Shown here: piece by piece, positions 31,146-40,396 of the stretch
Numbering within the stretch: the first letter of the stretch is position 1
How the letters are laid out: each line of letters opens with the position of its first letter
Source: Cyanobium usitatum str. Tous
GTDB lineage: Bacteria > Cyanobacteriota > Cyanobacteriia > PCC-6307 > Cyanobiaceae
Reading direction: 5' to 3'
Length of the DNA: 64,000 nt
NCBI RefSeq assembly: GCF_963920485.1
Contig: NZ_OY986431.1
Location: forward strand, 1,674,001 to 1,738,000
Program-made: the position numbers and the translations under genes
Notes under the pieces: generated by a model
Told to the model about the DNA's origin: nothing
The model's input: the letters and a program-made list of their open reading frames with translations, nothing else
The model's database searches: none

Positions 31146-31304
31146 GACAGGAAACAGGATCAATTAACTGCCAGTTCGGCAAGATCCACCATAAAGACAG
31201 CGCTATGGAGGCTTGAGGCAACAGAGCAGAAACAACCCGCAAGGAACAATCAGCACCCGAAAAATACATGCAGTGTAATTGCATTTACGCGCAGCACTGA
31301 CGAT

Positions 31305-31331
31305 CAAAAGCCCCGGGGGGGGAGCCGGGGC
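31305..31331 (-). terminator. Degenerate terminator-like hairpin
   Basis: On the minus strand GCCCCGG...CCGGGGC stem followed by TTTT. It sits in the same place relative to the decayed cassette end as the intact terminators do relative to the intact genes, so it is probably an eroded copy. It may act as a back-up terminator. Confidence 0.6.
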
Positions 31332-31332
31332 C

Positions 31333-31390
31333 AGGGCTGCCTGGTAATGGGCTATCAGCAGCTCAAATGTTCGTGAGCGCATGTGCTGGA
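31333..31390 (-). pseudogene. Remnant of the 3' end of a third dockerin-type cassette
   Basis: Minus-strand sequence aligns with the last codons (QYALTSV plus stop) and following spacer of the two intact cassettes, with substitutions and a one-base deletion that breaks the frame. Homology upstream is lost quickly. This implies that a third related gene once ended here. Confidence 0.6.
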
Positions 31391-31519
31391 GGAACTCCTT
31401 CTCGCTGAACGTGAGGGTCCTCGAAACAAGAGTCAAGCGCGAGGGCCGTGCATGACCTCATGCCACTGATGGCGGCAGGAGGTGTTCATGGAAGCCTGGC
31501 AACCGCAACGACATGGTCT

Positions 31520-33082
31520 GCACACTGGCGCCCGCAAAATGATGAGAACGCAAAAAAAAGCCCCGGGTGATCCCGGGGCTTGGGCTGCCGCTGATCGGCC
31601 ATCAGCAGATCAGACGCTCGTGAGCGCGTACTGCTGGCTGTGCTGCTCTTCCCACTGGCTCACCACTGAGGAGTCGAGACCCGCAGCGCTGATCAGACCG
31701 TCGGACTCGTCCGTAAGCACGTTCACGTACGCCGAGCCCGCTTCATCGGCCTCGATCGCATTCTGATCTTCAAAGGCACTGCTATCCCAGCGGCGGCCGT
31801 TCTGGCGGAACAGCTCATCCATCGTGATGGAATCGCTGCCCATGAACTTGCCATCGCCACTATGCAGGCTCTTACCCCAGTCAGCATCGATCACCGCCAG
31901 GTCCAGCATGTCGATGCTGCCGCTGAAGTCAGCATCCACATCGTGGGGGGTGGTGCCCATCGCCGCTCCGGCGTTGAGGAAGGCAAGATCCTTCATCGTC
32001 ACCGCGCCGTCGTAGTTCAGGTCGGCCTGGTAGGTCACCAGATGCTTCACCTGGAACTGCTCCATCTGCGTGGTGTTCCACCCGTAGTCGCCGTAGGCGC
32101 TCAGGGCGTAGCCCACCGCACTGGTGTCCACAACGCTGCCGGCCTCACCGATGATGTGGAAGCTGGTGGTCACATCCATCACCCCGCCCTGGCCAGGCTG
32201 ATCACTCCAGCCCAGGCTGGGCAGACTTGCGGTGTCGGTGAGATCGAAGGTGGCACTCACCTCAGCCACCGCATCGCTGATCGAGTCGAGACGCATCTCG
32301 GTGAAGCTGACTTCACCATCGTTGCGCCAGCTGCTCGCCTGGAAAATGGTGTCGCCGCTACGCACCAGGTTGGTGTAAGAGCCCTCGCCAACTTGCACCA
32401 CCTCGCGGTAAGTGCCCAGATCGAAGCTCGATGAAGTGGTCAGCACCGCCTCGGCCGCACGGGCCGTGACTTCCAGCTCAGGGTTCAGCAGCACATCAGC
32501 ACCGCCTAGGTCGCTCAGCGATTCGAGATCGCTGAACACCACCTGGTCCACATTGGCATCAACCGTGAACAGCATCGGCACGCTGAAGGTTTCAGCGTTC
32601 ATGAAGCCGTACTGATCCTCAACCCGAGCATCTTTGATCAGATCATCGATGTCGCCGCGGGCTACCAGTTCGATGTAAGCCAGAACCGTGTTATCGGCAA
32701 TGGCAGCACCAGAGGCCAGTGCATCCAGTCCGGCTCCCTGGAAGCGGATGGTCGGACCGTTGTCGCCATTGAGCACCTGCACACGGCGTTGGACCGCCAT
32801 GGCGTCGTTGAAGTGAATGTCGGCTGGATGCAGCTCAAACACCTCACCGAACGTCTCGCCCAGGTTCACCGACACATCGAGCGTATTGATCGATGCTTCG
32901 CGCAGCGATGCTGCCGTGAGTGCCAGGTAGAACTTGCTCCCCTGCTCAACCTCAGTACCGAAGCGGCGCAACACCACATCGGTCTCGGAATTACCGGCAA
33001 ACACCGGATCCTTCACGATGCTCAGACCCAACTGCAGCGCGGGGCTGGTCGATTCGGACGACACATCCTCAGAGCTGCTGTC
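31520..33082. repeat. Duplicated C-terminal cassette plus terminator, copy B
   Basis: Partner of 27216-28778. Weaker similarity continues for about 50 bases outside the left border (31468-31519 versus 27159-27215), showing that the duplication is older than the near-identity of the core, which has probably been homogenised. Confidence 0.93.
31552..31581 (-). terminator. Rho-independent terminator after haem peroxidase B
   Basis: Identical in stem, loop and T-run to the element at 27248-27277; 29 bases after the stop at 31610. Confidence 0.92.
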
Positions 33083-36000
33083 GCCGTCCTCGGCGTCCTC
33101 ATTGCTGTCGTCGTTCTCGGCGTCTTCGTTCTCGGCGTCCTCATTGGTGTCGCCGTCCTCGGCGTCCTCATTGGTGTCGCCGTCCTCGGCGTCCTCATTA
33201 ATGCTGGCGGCTTGATCCCCTGGGGTGGTACCGCCAGCCTCATCTTCGTCAGCCGTGCCAGTACCTGGATTTGCCACGGGCAGCTCAGAAACAACAGCAG
33301 GAGCCAACTGGGGCAGCTGATCCATGCTGGTGGTCACCGTCACCGAGTGGGTCGGCGAGGAGAAGGTCACCGTGCCGTCACCGTTGTCGGTGGCGGCGTA
33401 GTCGTCTGGGTTGGCACCGGTCGGGATGTCGATGACATCTTGCGGGCGAAGGTTGCCGACGACGTAATCGTTGCCGCCCTGGGTGAGGAAGTGGATGCGG
33501 TGGGCCGATTCGAGGGCCGAGATGTCGACAGTGGTGTCGTCTTCTGACCCCTGGACGGTGATGGTGTTGAAGGCCAGGCTGGTGGGTGTGAAGTCTCCGA
33601 TCGCAAGCACGGTGTCATTGCCGGCACCGGTGTTGATGGTGATCTCTTCAATACCGCGCAGTTCGGCGATCACGGCGGCGTTGTTGGTGCCGTTGCGGGT
33701 GATGACGATCTCGGTGCCGGCATTTAGTGGAGCTGCTGCATTGCCTGCGACGGCCAGGTAGCTGGCGCGGGCATAGACGCGGTAGGTCTCCGCCTGGTTG
33801 TTGCCGTTCACCACGAAGGTGTCGAGGGTGCCGAGGCCGCCGTCGACCACATCGCGGCCATCACTGACTCCGTTCCGAGCGAAGAAGACCGGGTTGCTCA
33901 CACCCCAGGTGATGACATCGTTGCCGGCGTTGCCGTTGACGGTGTCATTGCCCCGGCCGCCGCTGAGGGCATCGGCATAGGCGGTGCCAGTGAGGGTGTT
34001 GGCGAAGAGGTTGCCGGTGATGCGGTCACCGGTGCCATCGGTGGCGGTGGTGAACAGGGTATTGGCGAAGCCATCGCTGTCGGTGAAGCTCACCTGAACC
34101 CGTAGGGCATTGTTCACCTGGGCATTGCCGGGCGTGAAGTTCACGCCGGTGGCGCCGGTGATGTTGGTCCAGGCGTTGGCATCGGTGCTGGTGGCCAGGC
34201 GCTGCTGCCACTGGTAGGTGAACACCGGGCTGGCAGGCATGCCGTTGGGGTCGCTGATGGTGTTCTGGCCCTGCACCGTGACCTGCTGGGTTTCGGTGGG
34301 GGTGCTGTCGCTCACCACCAGGCCGGTGGCGCTGGGAGCGCCGTTCACCGGATCAGCGGTGCCGGTGAGCTCCAGGGTGACCACCTGGTTGGTGATCCCG
34401 CCGGCACCGTCGCTGAGGCGGAGCACAAAGGTCTCGGTCGCCGTTTGTCCCGCAACGAGAGGGTTGAGGCCCAGATCGGTGACCTGGTAGGTCCAGCTCA
34501 CAGAGCCCGTGCCGTCGCCGTTGGTGTTGTCGGTGATGGTCGGCACCAGGGTGCCGATCGGGGTGGTGCGGCCAGGGAAGTTGCTAGTGCTGCTGACGAC
34601 GTCGACACTCAGGATGTCGGCGAAGTCGGGATCAACGACTCCGAAGGAACCGGTTGCCGTGTGGATGAAGTTGTTGGCCAGCGGAGCGTTGCGATCCAGC
34701 TCAGTGATGGCAGCGGCAGCGTTGATCGGTTCCACCACGCTGGGGGCTTCGTTGGGGTTGACGCTGCTGAAGTTGGAGAACACGGTTTCGACCGCGCCAG
34801 CGGCGTCGGTGAAGCGGCCCATCACGCGGATGGCGAGGCCGGCTTCGGCAGCCGTCACCGTCATGGAGGGAGCACGAAGCGGCGAGGCGGTGACGTTGAA
34901 GGTGGTCTGGATATCCGTGAAGATGCCTGACCCTGGGGCCGTCTCAACCTGCCAGGTGTACTCCACAGGAGCGGCTACACCAGAGAGGGGATTGGTAGCG
35001 GAGCGCTCATCCCAGTCCTGAAGAACTTCGGAGGAGGCAACGAGCACTTGACCCACTTCCCCAGTCACCGTGCCGTCTACGGCTGCGACACCGTCGACAC
35101 TTAGGGAGACGCGGCCTTCAGCCATGCGGTTGGCATGCTGAGCGATCTTGATGCTGCCATCGTTGAACAACGCACGCTCTACCGCCTTCACACGGTCCAC
35201 ACCATCGGTGGGGTTGACCTGGTTATCAGTGATGGAAATCCAGCCATCAGAATCGAGATCAGCAGCAACACCAGTGGCGGCGTTGTAGCCCTCAATGATG
35301 TAGTCACCGCGGTTTCCACTGAACTGAACAACGTCAACGTCAGAGACGCTGCTGCTGTCCTTGATCTCACGCCAGATGCTGAGCTGGCTGGGCAGGATTT
35401 CACGGCTGAACAGCTGCTGCTGAATCTCTGCGAGCCGGCTGACGAGATAGGGAGATCCCTCGGTGGGAGTCACCTGGATCTTCACATCCAGGAAGCTGTC
35501 ACCCTCGATCAGATCATCGCCGGCGCGGCCCTCGATCAGGTCGCTGCCGGCGCCGCCGATCAGGATTTCACCCGTGCTGAAGCGAATGGCGCCAGCCTCA
35601 TCAACGCCAGCCAGGAGTTCCTGCAGGCCATTGATCAGGTCGACATCCGCATCAAGCAGAACGTGATCAACACCTGCTGCAGTGCTGGTACCGCGAATGT
35701 AGTCGTTGTAAGCAGAACCAGAGACGGCCTCAGTGAGTTGATATTTGTCCATCGAGGCGCCTGGGGAACCGGCAGCCAGAGGAACAATCAATGTCCGAAC
35801 ATCCATATCGGCATAGATGCCGTAGGGATCATCCTTATGGGTTGCCCAGTCGAAGCCGAGCTGGCCAAAGAACTTATCGGTGCCGAGGCCACCCACCATT
35901 ACGTCGTTGCCAGATTCGGCGTCATGATCAATGTTGCCACCGGTGTTATATGTCACGTCGTGACCAATGACCGTGCTATTAACACTGCGCTTGGTGGGAA

Positions 36001-39000
36001 TGCCCTGAATGAGGTCGCCGTTGTCGCCCAGCAGCAGACCGTTTTCCAGGCCGGACTCGAGCCAGTCGTTACCCTCTCCACCGAAAATCGCTTCAACACC
36101 GGCACCACCATCAGCGAAGTCGTTGCCCTGGCCGAGCAGGAACTCCTCATCATCTAGACCACCAAACACCACATCGCTGCCGGTGTCGGTGATGATCAGG
36201 TTGAGGCCGGGGCCACCGTTAACAACGTCGTCACCACCGCCGGAGCGAATTTCGTCGTCACCGAAGGTATCGGTGATCACATCGCTGCCATCGCCACCGA
36301 AGATGAAGTCGTTGCCGATACCACCTTCGAGGTTGTCGTCGCCGCCGTCACCCCAGAGGGTGTCGTCGCCGTCGCCACCGATCAGGGTGTCGGCTTCATC
36401 CGTGCCACCAAGCACCACATGCTCGCCGCCAACAAACTGGAGCAGATCATTGTCGAGATCTCCATCCAGGTCAGCGCGCAGCACCTTCTGGTCGCCGGTC
36501 ATGGCGGCGAGGAAAGGATCGAGGCCGTTGACTGCACCCTGCGGATCATCAAGGCCTAGACCTTGATTGAATTGGCGGGACTGATCCACTTCCAGCGTGT
36601 AATCCATCGCCTTGAACACGTTGCCAGGCAGGTGCTCGACAGGTGTGTTGCGATGGATCATATCGGCGAACTTGTTGTTCTCCAACTGAGCCGTGAGGTT
36701 CAGATTGGCGAGGCGAGTTAGGTAGTAGAAGCGGTCAGTATCCTGCAGCTTCTCCATCTGCACTTCGAACACGAAGTTGAAGGTGGTGCCGAGCATGCCA
36801 CCGAAGGGCATCGTCTTCTCGAGCAGTCCACCCACCCAGAAATCAACCTCGTTGAGGCCGCCCAGGTTGGCGTCGTTGGCATAAGCGCCGTGGGCATTGA
36901 GGAAATCGAGGCGATCGCTGGGAGCACCGGCTCCGCCCATCACCAGATCCCAGGCGGCATCGCGCTTGGCTTCGGAGGTGGTGGCGCTGGTGATGGACTC
37001 GTGGGAGCCGTAGGCGGCGATAACATTGACGATCGACGCCGGGTTGCGCAGGTTGAGCGAGAAGTCGCACCAGCTGGAGTAGGGCTTGATCGCTGAATCG
37101 TTGGAGCCGCGGAAGAACTCCTCACGGGCGTTGTTCAGCGACGGCACGCCGCGCTCGCGGCCGCGGGTGATGTTGAGAGTAGCCAGGTCGAGCGGAATGC
37201 CCTCTAGGCGGTTGCGGAGATCGCTCACCACGAACTCATCGATCTCCTGACCCACCTGGCGGGTCATCCCGCGGGCCACGGCCGCAGCGGCCTCAGCCTG
37301 GGTCATGCCACCGTCGACTTCATCAAGTTTGGTCCACTCCACGGGGTTGAGGAAGGCTTCGAACAGACTCACCTGTTCCTCATCCAAACCACGCACGCCA
37401 TTGCTGCCAATCACCTTAAAGTTCGGATCGAAGCGATCCACGCTTTCGCCCAACATCGAGTGGCCGAAGCGGTACACCACATCGGCGAACTCGCTAACGA
37501 TCGCTCCATCAAGCTCAGCTTGGTAGCCGTTGAACACGTTGAGCATCGGCTGAAGCGTGCGGCCGAATTCCTCGAACACCAGATGCTGATACTGCATCTC
37601 GGTGGGGATCTTGCCAGCTTGGAACAGCCGCTCACCGTTCCAATCGAGGCTTGCCTCGCTGGCTGTGGCCAGACCCGCTTCGGTGATCGGAGTATTCAGC
37701 CATTCATTCAGGAACGACAGGTTGGCAGCGGGGTCGGCGATGGCTTCCGTCAGCACCAGGTCCTTCACCAGATCCACCTGGCGGTTGTGCTCGGAGTGGA
37801 AGATGTAGTGGAGGCTGGTCAGACCGTAGTTTTCGTTGCCACGACCATCACCGACGATGAAGTGGCGATCGAGTAGTTCGTTGTCGTAGGTGCCGGCGGG
37901 CTGCAGGTCGGTGGCCGAGCTGATGGCGGTATCCGTGTCTGCCGTCTTGCCGGCACTGGGATTGGCGTTGCGGGCGATGTCGACGAGGAAGGCATGGCCG
38001 GTGGACACGAAGCCATCGGCGGTGCGTACGGGAGCTGTGGGATCGCCCTCTACGGCTGTGACCACACCGTTGGCATCGATGGAGCGCACCAACTGCACGC
38101 CGCCATTGGCGCCTGGGATAAAGTTGCCATAGGCATCAACGAGCACCTCCGGGATGTCGTGCACGTTCATGTCGTTGAGCTCGATGCCCAGCAGATTGCG
38201 GGCCTGAGCCTTCACATCCGCCCAGTTGGCCAGGCCACCGCCAGCACCAGCACCTTCCAGCAAATGACCGGTGGCCTGGAGCTTGCCATCCACGAGCTCA
38301 TACTCGCGGTGAAACACCTGGGCTGAAGCGTCGGAGGTGTAGGTCTGGTTCTGGTCGACCCAAGGAGTGGTCTTGTTGATGGCTTTGCCGTCCGCATCCA
38401 CCGAGGCGCGGGTCAGCGCCATGAAGTTGGTGGGGCTGCCAGGGACGTACAGCTTGTCATCCGGCTGGAGGGGGATGTAGACGGTGCCTTTGCCGCCCTT
38501 ATCGAGCAGGTCGAGGCCGTGGTCGAAGAACTGGCCGAACAGAGTCATCCAGGAGCTGAACGGCGACGAGAGGCCTTCATCGGGGGCCACGTTGGGCAGA
38601 TCCACCGTGGCCCGGGTGAGGTCGCCCAGGGTGTCGAACACGTTGATGCCCTTGGCGCTGAGCTCGGTGCGCAGAGCAGCTTCTGCACCGGCAATCGCAA
38701 CGGCATCAGTGCCTGCTTTGGCGACTTCGAGCGCATCCACCGCGGCGGTGATCTCCGCCAGATCAGCCATGCGGTCGGCGGAGCCAGCCAGCACAAGGGC
38801 TCTGTAGATAGCGGCAGGGTTCTCGAGGCTCTGATCCACCACCAGGTTGGAGATGATACGCGGATCGGCATCCACCACATCGCCGGGCTGGATGCCGCGG
38901 GTGATGGCGGGGTTGTTTTGGGCGTTGACGGCGTAGTCGTTGTTCGTGAGCAGGGTCTGGCCAGGGATGGCAGGTGTGCTAGGAGGGCCAAACAACATGC

Positions 39001-39238
39001 TGTCGTCGCCCTCGTTACGGAACTGCGGAGGCAGCAGGGAGGGGAAAAGCTGGTCGGCGGCGCCGAAGTTTTCCCGTTCGGGGCGCAGGTTGTTGTTGCT
39101 GCCGTCAACGCGGCGCAGGCCCCAGGGCAGGGTTGTATCTGGGATGTAGGTGGATAGGTCTTCGCCGCGGGAGTCGGCTTCGGCGATCAGGATCTGCTTG
39201 AGAATGAAATCCAGATCACCGCGATTCATCATGACCAT
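31610..39238 (-). CDS. Giant animal-type haem peroxidase B with RTX repeats and dockerin-like C-terminus
   Basis: 2542 aa. The N-terminus MNRGDLDFILKQI is typical of cyanobacterial secreted peroxidases. Peroxidase domain about 190-900 with distal His in FGQFFDHGLDLLDKGG (about 238) and proximal His in VVYRFGHSMLGE (about 592). Then RTX nonapeptides (GGDGDDTLWGDGGDDNLEGG, about 943-1060), Ig/PKD-like beta domains, a second short RTX block (LSGGRGNDTVNGNAGND, about 1765), an acidic linker and the shared 490-residue C-terminal module with two EF-like loops (DLNYDGAVTMKD, DADFSGSIDMLD). ATG 39238 or 39229 could be the start. Calcium-dependent folding after type I export is inferred. Confidence 0.9.
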   Translation of the reverse strand: MVMMNRGDLDFILKQILIAEADSRGEDLSTYIPDTTLPWGLRRVDGSNNNLRPERENFGAADQLFPSLLPPQFRNEGDDSMLFGPPSTPAIPGQTLLTNNDYAVNAQNNPAITRGIQPGDVVDADPRIISNLVVDQSLENPAAIYRALVLAGSADRMADLAEITAAVDALEVAKAGTDAVAIAGAEAALRTELSAKGINVFDTLGDLTRATVDLPNVAPDEGLSSPFSSWMTLFGQFFDHGLDLLDKGGKGTVYIPLQPDDKLYVPGSPTNFMALTRASVDADGKAINKTTPWVDQNQTYTSDASAQVFHREYELVDGKLQATGHLLEGAGAGGGLANWADVKAQARNLLGIELNDMNVHDIPEVLVDAYGNFIPGANGGVQLVRSIDANGVVTAVEGDPTAPVRTADGFVSTGHAFLVDIARNANPSAGKTADTDTAISSATDLQPAGTYDNELLDRHFIVGDGRGNENYGLTSLHYIFHSEHNRQVDLVKDLVLTEAIADPAANLSFLNEWLNTPITEAGLATASEASLDWNGERLFQAGKIPTEMQYQHLVFEEFGRTLQPMLNVFNGYQAELDGAIVSEFADVVYRFGHSMLGESVDRFDPNFKVIGSNGVRGLDEEQVSLFEAFLNPVEWTKLDEVDGGMTQAEAAAAVARGMTRQVGQEIDEFVVSDLRNRLEGIPLDLATLNITRGRERGVPSLNNAREEFFRGSNDSAIKPYSSWCDFSLNLRNPASIVNVIAAYGSHESITSATTSEAKRDAAWDLVMGGAGAPSDRLDFLNAHGAYANDANLGGLNEVDFWVGGLLEKTMPFGGMLGTTFNFVFEVQMEKLQDTDRFYYLTRLANLNLTAQLENNKFADMIHRNTPVEHLPGNVFKAMDYTLEVDQSRQFNQGLGLDDPQGAVNGLDPFLAAMTGDQKVLRADLDGDLDNDLLQFVGGEHVVLGGTDEADTLIGGDGDDTLWGDGGDDNLEGGIGNDFIFGGDGSDVITDTFGDDEIRSGGGDDVVNGGPGLNLIITDTGSDVVFGGLDDEEFLLGQGNDFADGGAGVEAIFGGEGNDWLESGLENGLLLGDNGDLIQGIPTKRSVNSTVIGHDVTYNTGGNIDHDAESGNDVMVGGLGTDKFFGQLGFDWATHKDDPYGIYADMDVRTLIVPLAAGSPGASMDKYQLTEAVSGSAYNDYIRGTSTAAGVDHVLLDADVDLINGLQELLAGVDEAGAIRFSTGEILIGGAGSDLIEGRAGDDLIEGDSFLDVKIQVTPTEGSPYLVSRLAEIQQQLFSREILPSQLSIWREIKDSSSVSDVDVVQFSGNRGDYIIEGYNAATGVAADLDSDGWISITDNQVNPTDGVDRVKAVERALFNDGSIKIAQHANRMAEGRVSLSVDGVAAVDGTVTGEVGQVLVASSEVLQDWDERSATNPLSGVAAPVEYTWQVETAPGSGIFTDIQTTFNVTASPLRAPSMTVTAAEAGLAIRVMGRFTDAAGAVETVFSNFSSVNPNEAPSVVEPINAAAAITELDRNAPLANNFIHTATGSFGVVDPDFADILSVDVVSSTSNFPGRTTPIGTLVPTITDNTNGDGTGSVSWTYQVTDLGLNPLVAGQTATETFVLRLSDGAGGITNQVVTLELTGTADPVNGAPSATGLVVSDSTPTETQQVTVQGQNTISDPNGMPASPVFTYQWQQRLATSTDANAWTNITGATGVNFTPGNAQVNNALRVQVSFTDSDGFANTLFTTATDGTGDRITGNLFANTLTGTAYADALSGGRGNDTVNGNAGNDVITWGVSNPVFFARNGVSDGRDVVDGGLGTLDTFVVNGNNQAETYRVYARASYLAVAGNAAAPLNAGTEIVITRNGTNNAAVIAELRGIEEITINTGAGNDTVLAIGDFTPTSLAFNTITVQGSEDDTTVDISALESAHRIHFLTQGGNDYVVGNLRPQDVIDIPTGANPDDYAATDNGDGTVTFSSPTHSVTVTTSMDQLPQLAPAVVSELPVANPGTGTADEDEAGGTTPGDQAASINEDAEDGDTNEDAEDGDTNEDAENEDAENDDSNEDAEDGDSSSEDVSSESTSPALQLGLSIVKDPVFAGNSETDVVLRRFGTEVEQGSKFYLALTAASLREASINTLDVSVNLGETFGEVFELHPADIHFNDAMAVQRRVQVLNGDNGPTIRFQGAGLDALASGAAIADNTVLAYIELVARGDIDDLIKDARVEDQYGFMNAETFSVPMLFTVDANVDQVVFSDLESLSDLGGADVLLNPELEVTARAAEAVLTTSSSFDLGTYREVVQVGEGSYTNLVRSGDTIFQASSWRNDGEVSFTEMRLDSISDAVAEVSATFDLTDTASLPSLGWSDQPGQGGVMDVTTSFHIIGEAGSVVDTSAVGYALSAYGDYGWNTTQMEQFQVKHLVTYQADLNYDGAVTMKDLAFLNAGAAMGTTPHDVDADFSGSIDMLDLAVIDADWGKSLHSGDGKFMGSDSITMDELFRQNGRRWDSSAFEDQNAIEADEAGSAYVNVLTDESDGLISAAGLDSSVVSQWEEQHSQQYALTSV

Positions 39239-39471
39239 GATGGGTTAATTCCTCGAATTAAAGGGAGAGTGGCGGTAATGAAGTTGAGGTCCGGGGATCT
39301 GGACCCTCACGAATCGACCTTATGCAGAGCAACCCAGGCGGACATCCCAACCCACCCAACACCGCCACCCACGAACAACCACGCGCGTCAACGACGCAAC
39401 GAAGGTAATTCCATTTACAAGCAGGGGCGCTCTTGGCGGCGGCGCGGGTTCGCCGACTGAGCGGGACCGCT

Positions 39472-40128
39472 TCAGGCTGAGGGCCGAAGGGGAAGATGCA
39501 TCTCTGCCCTGAGCCCGCCATGAACGGAACGCAACAGGTCGAGGGACCCACCATGGGCTTGGCAGAACTGCTCGACGATGCCCAGACCAAGGCCGCGGTG
39601 ACTGGTTTCGTGGCGATCGCCGGATGCAGGCATGCGTGGCATCAGCAACTGGGTGGCTGGCTGAAGCCCATGGCCGTGATCGTCCACGCTGATGATCAAC
39701 GTATCGTTGCCGGACCTAGCGCAAACCAAGACCGGCGGCAGGCCGTACTCAAGGGCGTTATCGATGAGATTATTGAGACTCCGTTTCAGCGCAAGCGGGT
39801 TCAGCCGCATGATCCTCCGTTCGGCCTCCAGCTGAACGTTGACACTGTTGTAGCTGTTAACCACCTGGCCTAACAGCTCAGCGATCTCCAAATCAATGCG
39901 ATCGTGCTGATCGGCCAGACTATCGGCGTAGGCATACAGCTTGTTGGTGAGTTCACAGAGCTGATCTACATCGGCATCCATCTTCAGCACGTCATCCATC
40001 ACCTCATCAACAGGAACCAACCCAGCGGCCAGTTGTTCACTGCGCAACTTGATCCGACCCAGCGGCCCACGAATGTCATGGATGAGGCCCCGCAACAGGG
40101 TGCGCTGCCGCTCATCATTGCTATTCAT
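39472..40128 (-). CDS. Histidine kinase core without sensor region
   Basis: 218 aa with H-box LIHDIRGPLGRIKLRSEQL (His about residue 17), N-box SLNNLIDNALEYG, G1 VDDHGHGL and G2 RGLGLGIVEQF. A complete kinase core but with no sensing or membrane part. It overlaps the preceding small membrane ORF by 8 bases (ATGAATAG), so either the two products form a split sensor or the pair is a frameshifted single gene. It is downstream of the OmpR-type regulator on the same strand. Confidence 0.85.
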   Translation of the reverse strand: MNSNDERQRTLLRGLIHDIRGPLGRIKLRSEQLAAGLVPVDEVMDDVLKMDADVDQLCELTNKLYAYADSLADQHDRIDLEIAELLGQVVNSYNSVNVQLEAERRIMRLNPLALKRSLNNLIDNALEYGLPPVLVCARSGNDTLIISVDDHGHGLQPATQLLMPRMPASGDRHETSHRGLGLGIVEQFCQAHGGSLDLLRSVHGGLRAEMHLPLRPSA

Positions 40129-40390
40129 GCAGACTTCCCCGTTCCGGCAGCAGATTCATCTGCAGCGTGGCCACGGCGGGAAGTTCGCGTAGCGACTGCC
40201 TGAGGGGCGAAAGCAGTTTCTGGCGGAGGGAGAGATTCTCGTCCACACCGCGCACCAGATGGGCTTCGCCATAGAACCAGGCCATGGAAAGGAAAATGGC
40301 GCTCAGCGAGCTGGTCCAAACAAACCAGACGCAGATGTCACGAGCCCCCTGCCGTTGCCGTTGCCTGCACTGAAGAGCGGAGCGCTCCAT
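40121..40390 (-). CDS. Small single-pass membrane protein, possible sensor part of the split kinase
   Basis: 89 aa with one strong transmembrane segment (FVWTSSLSAIFLSMAWFYG, about residues 23-41) followed by a soluble tail. It lies between the response regulator (6-base gap) and the kinase core (8-base overlap). The size and order suggest that it supplies the membrane anchor or sensing part missing from the kinase. It has no recognised domain. Confidence 0.6.
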   Translation of the reverse strand: MERSALQCRQRQRQGARDICVWFVWTSSLSAIFLSMAWFYGEAHLVRGVDENLSLRQKLLSPLRQSLRELPAVATLQMNLLPERGSLHE

Positions 40391-40396
40391 GCAGCC

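Larger units (their letters stand above)
31164..31609. other. Intergenic region with remnant of a third C-terminal cassette
   Basis: 446 bases between the two peroxidase genes. It includes the promoter region of peroxidase A (no clear consensus), a degenerate terminator hairpin (31310-31331), a stretch at about 31333-31390 that is a decayed copy of the end of the shared cassette (CAGCAC-ATGCGCTCACGAACATTTGA on the minus strand, one base shorter than the intact version), and the intact terminator of peroxidase B. Confidence 0.7.
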
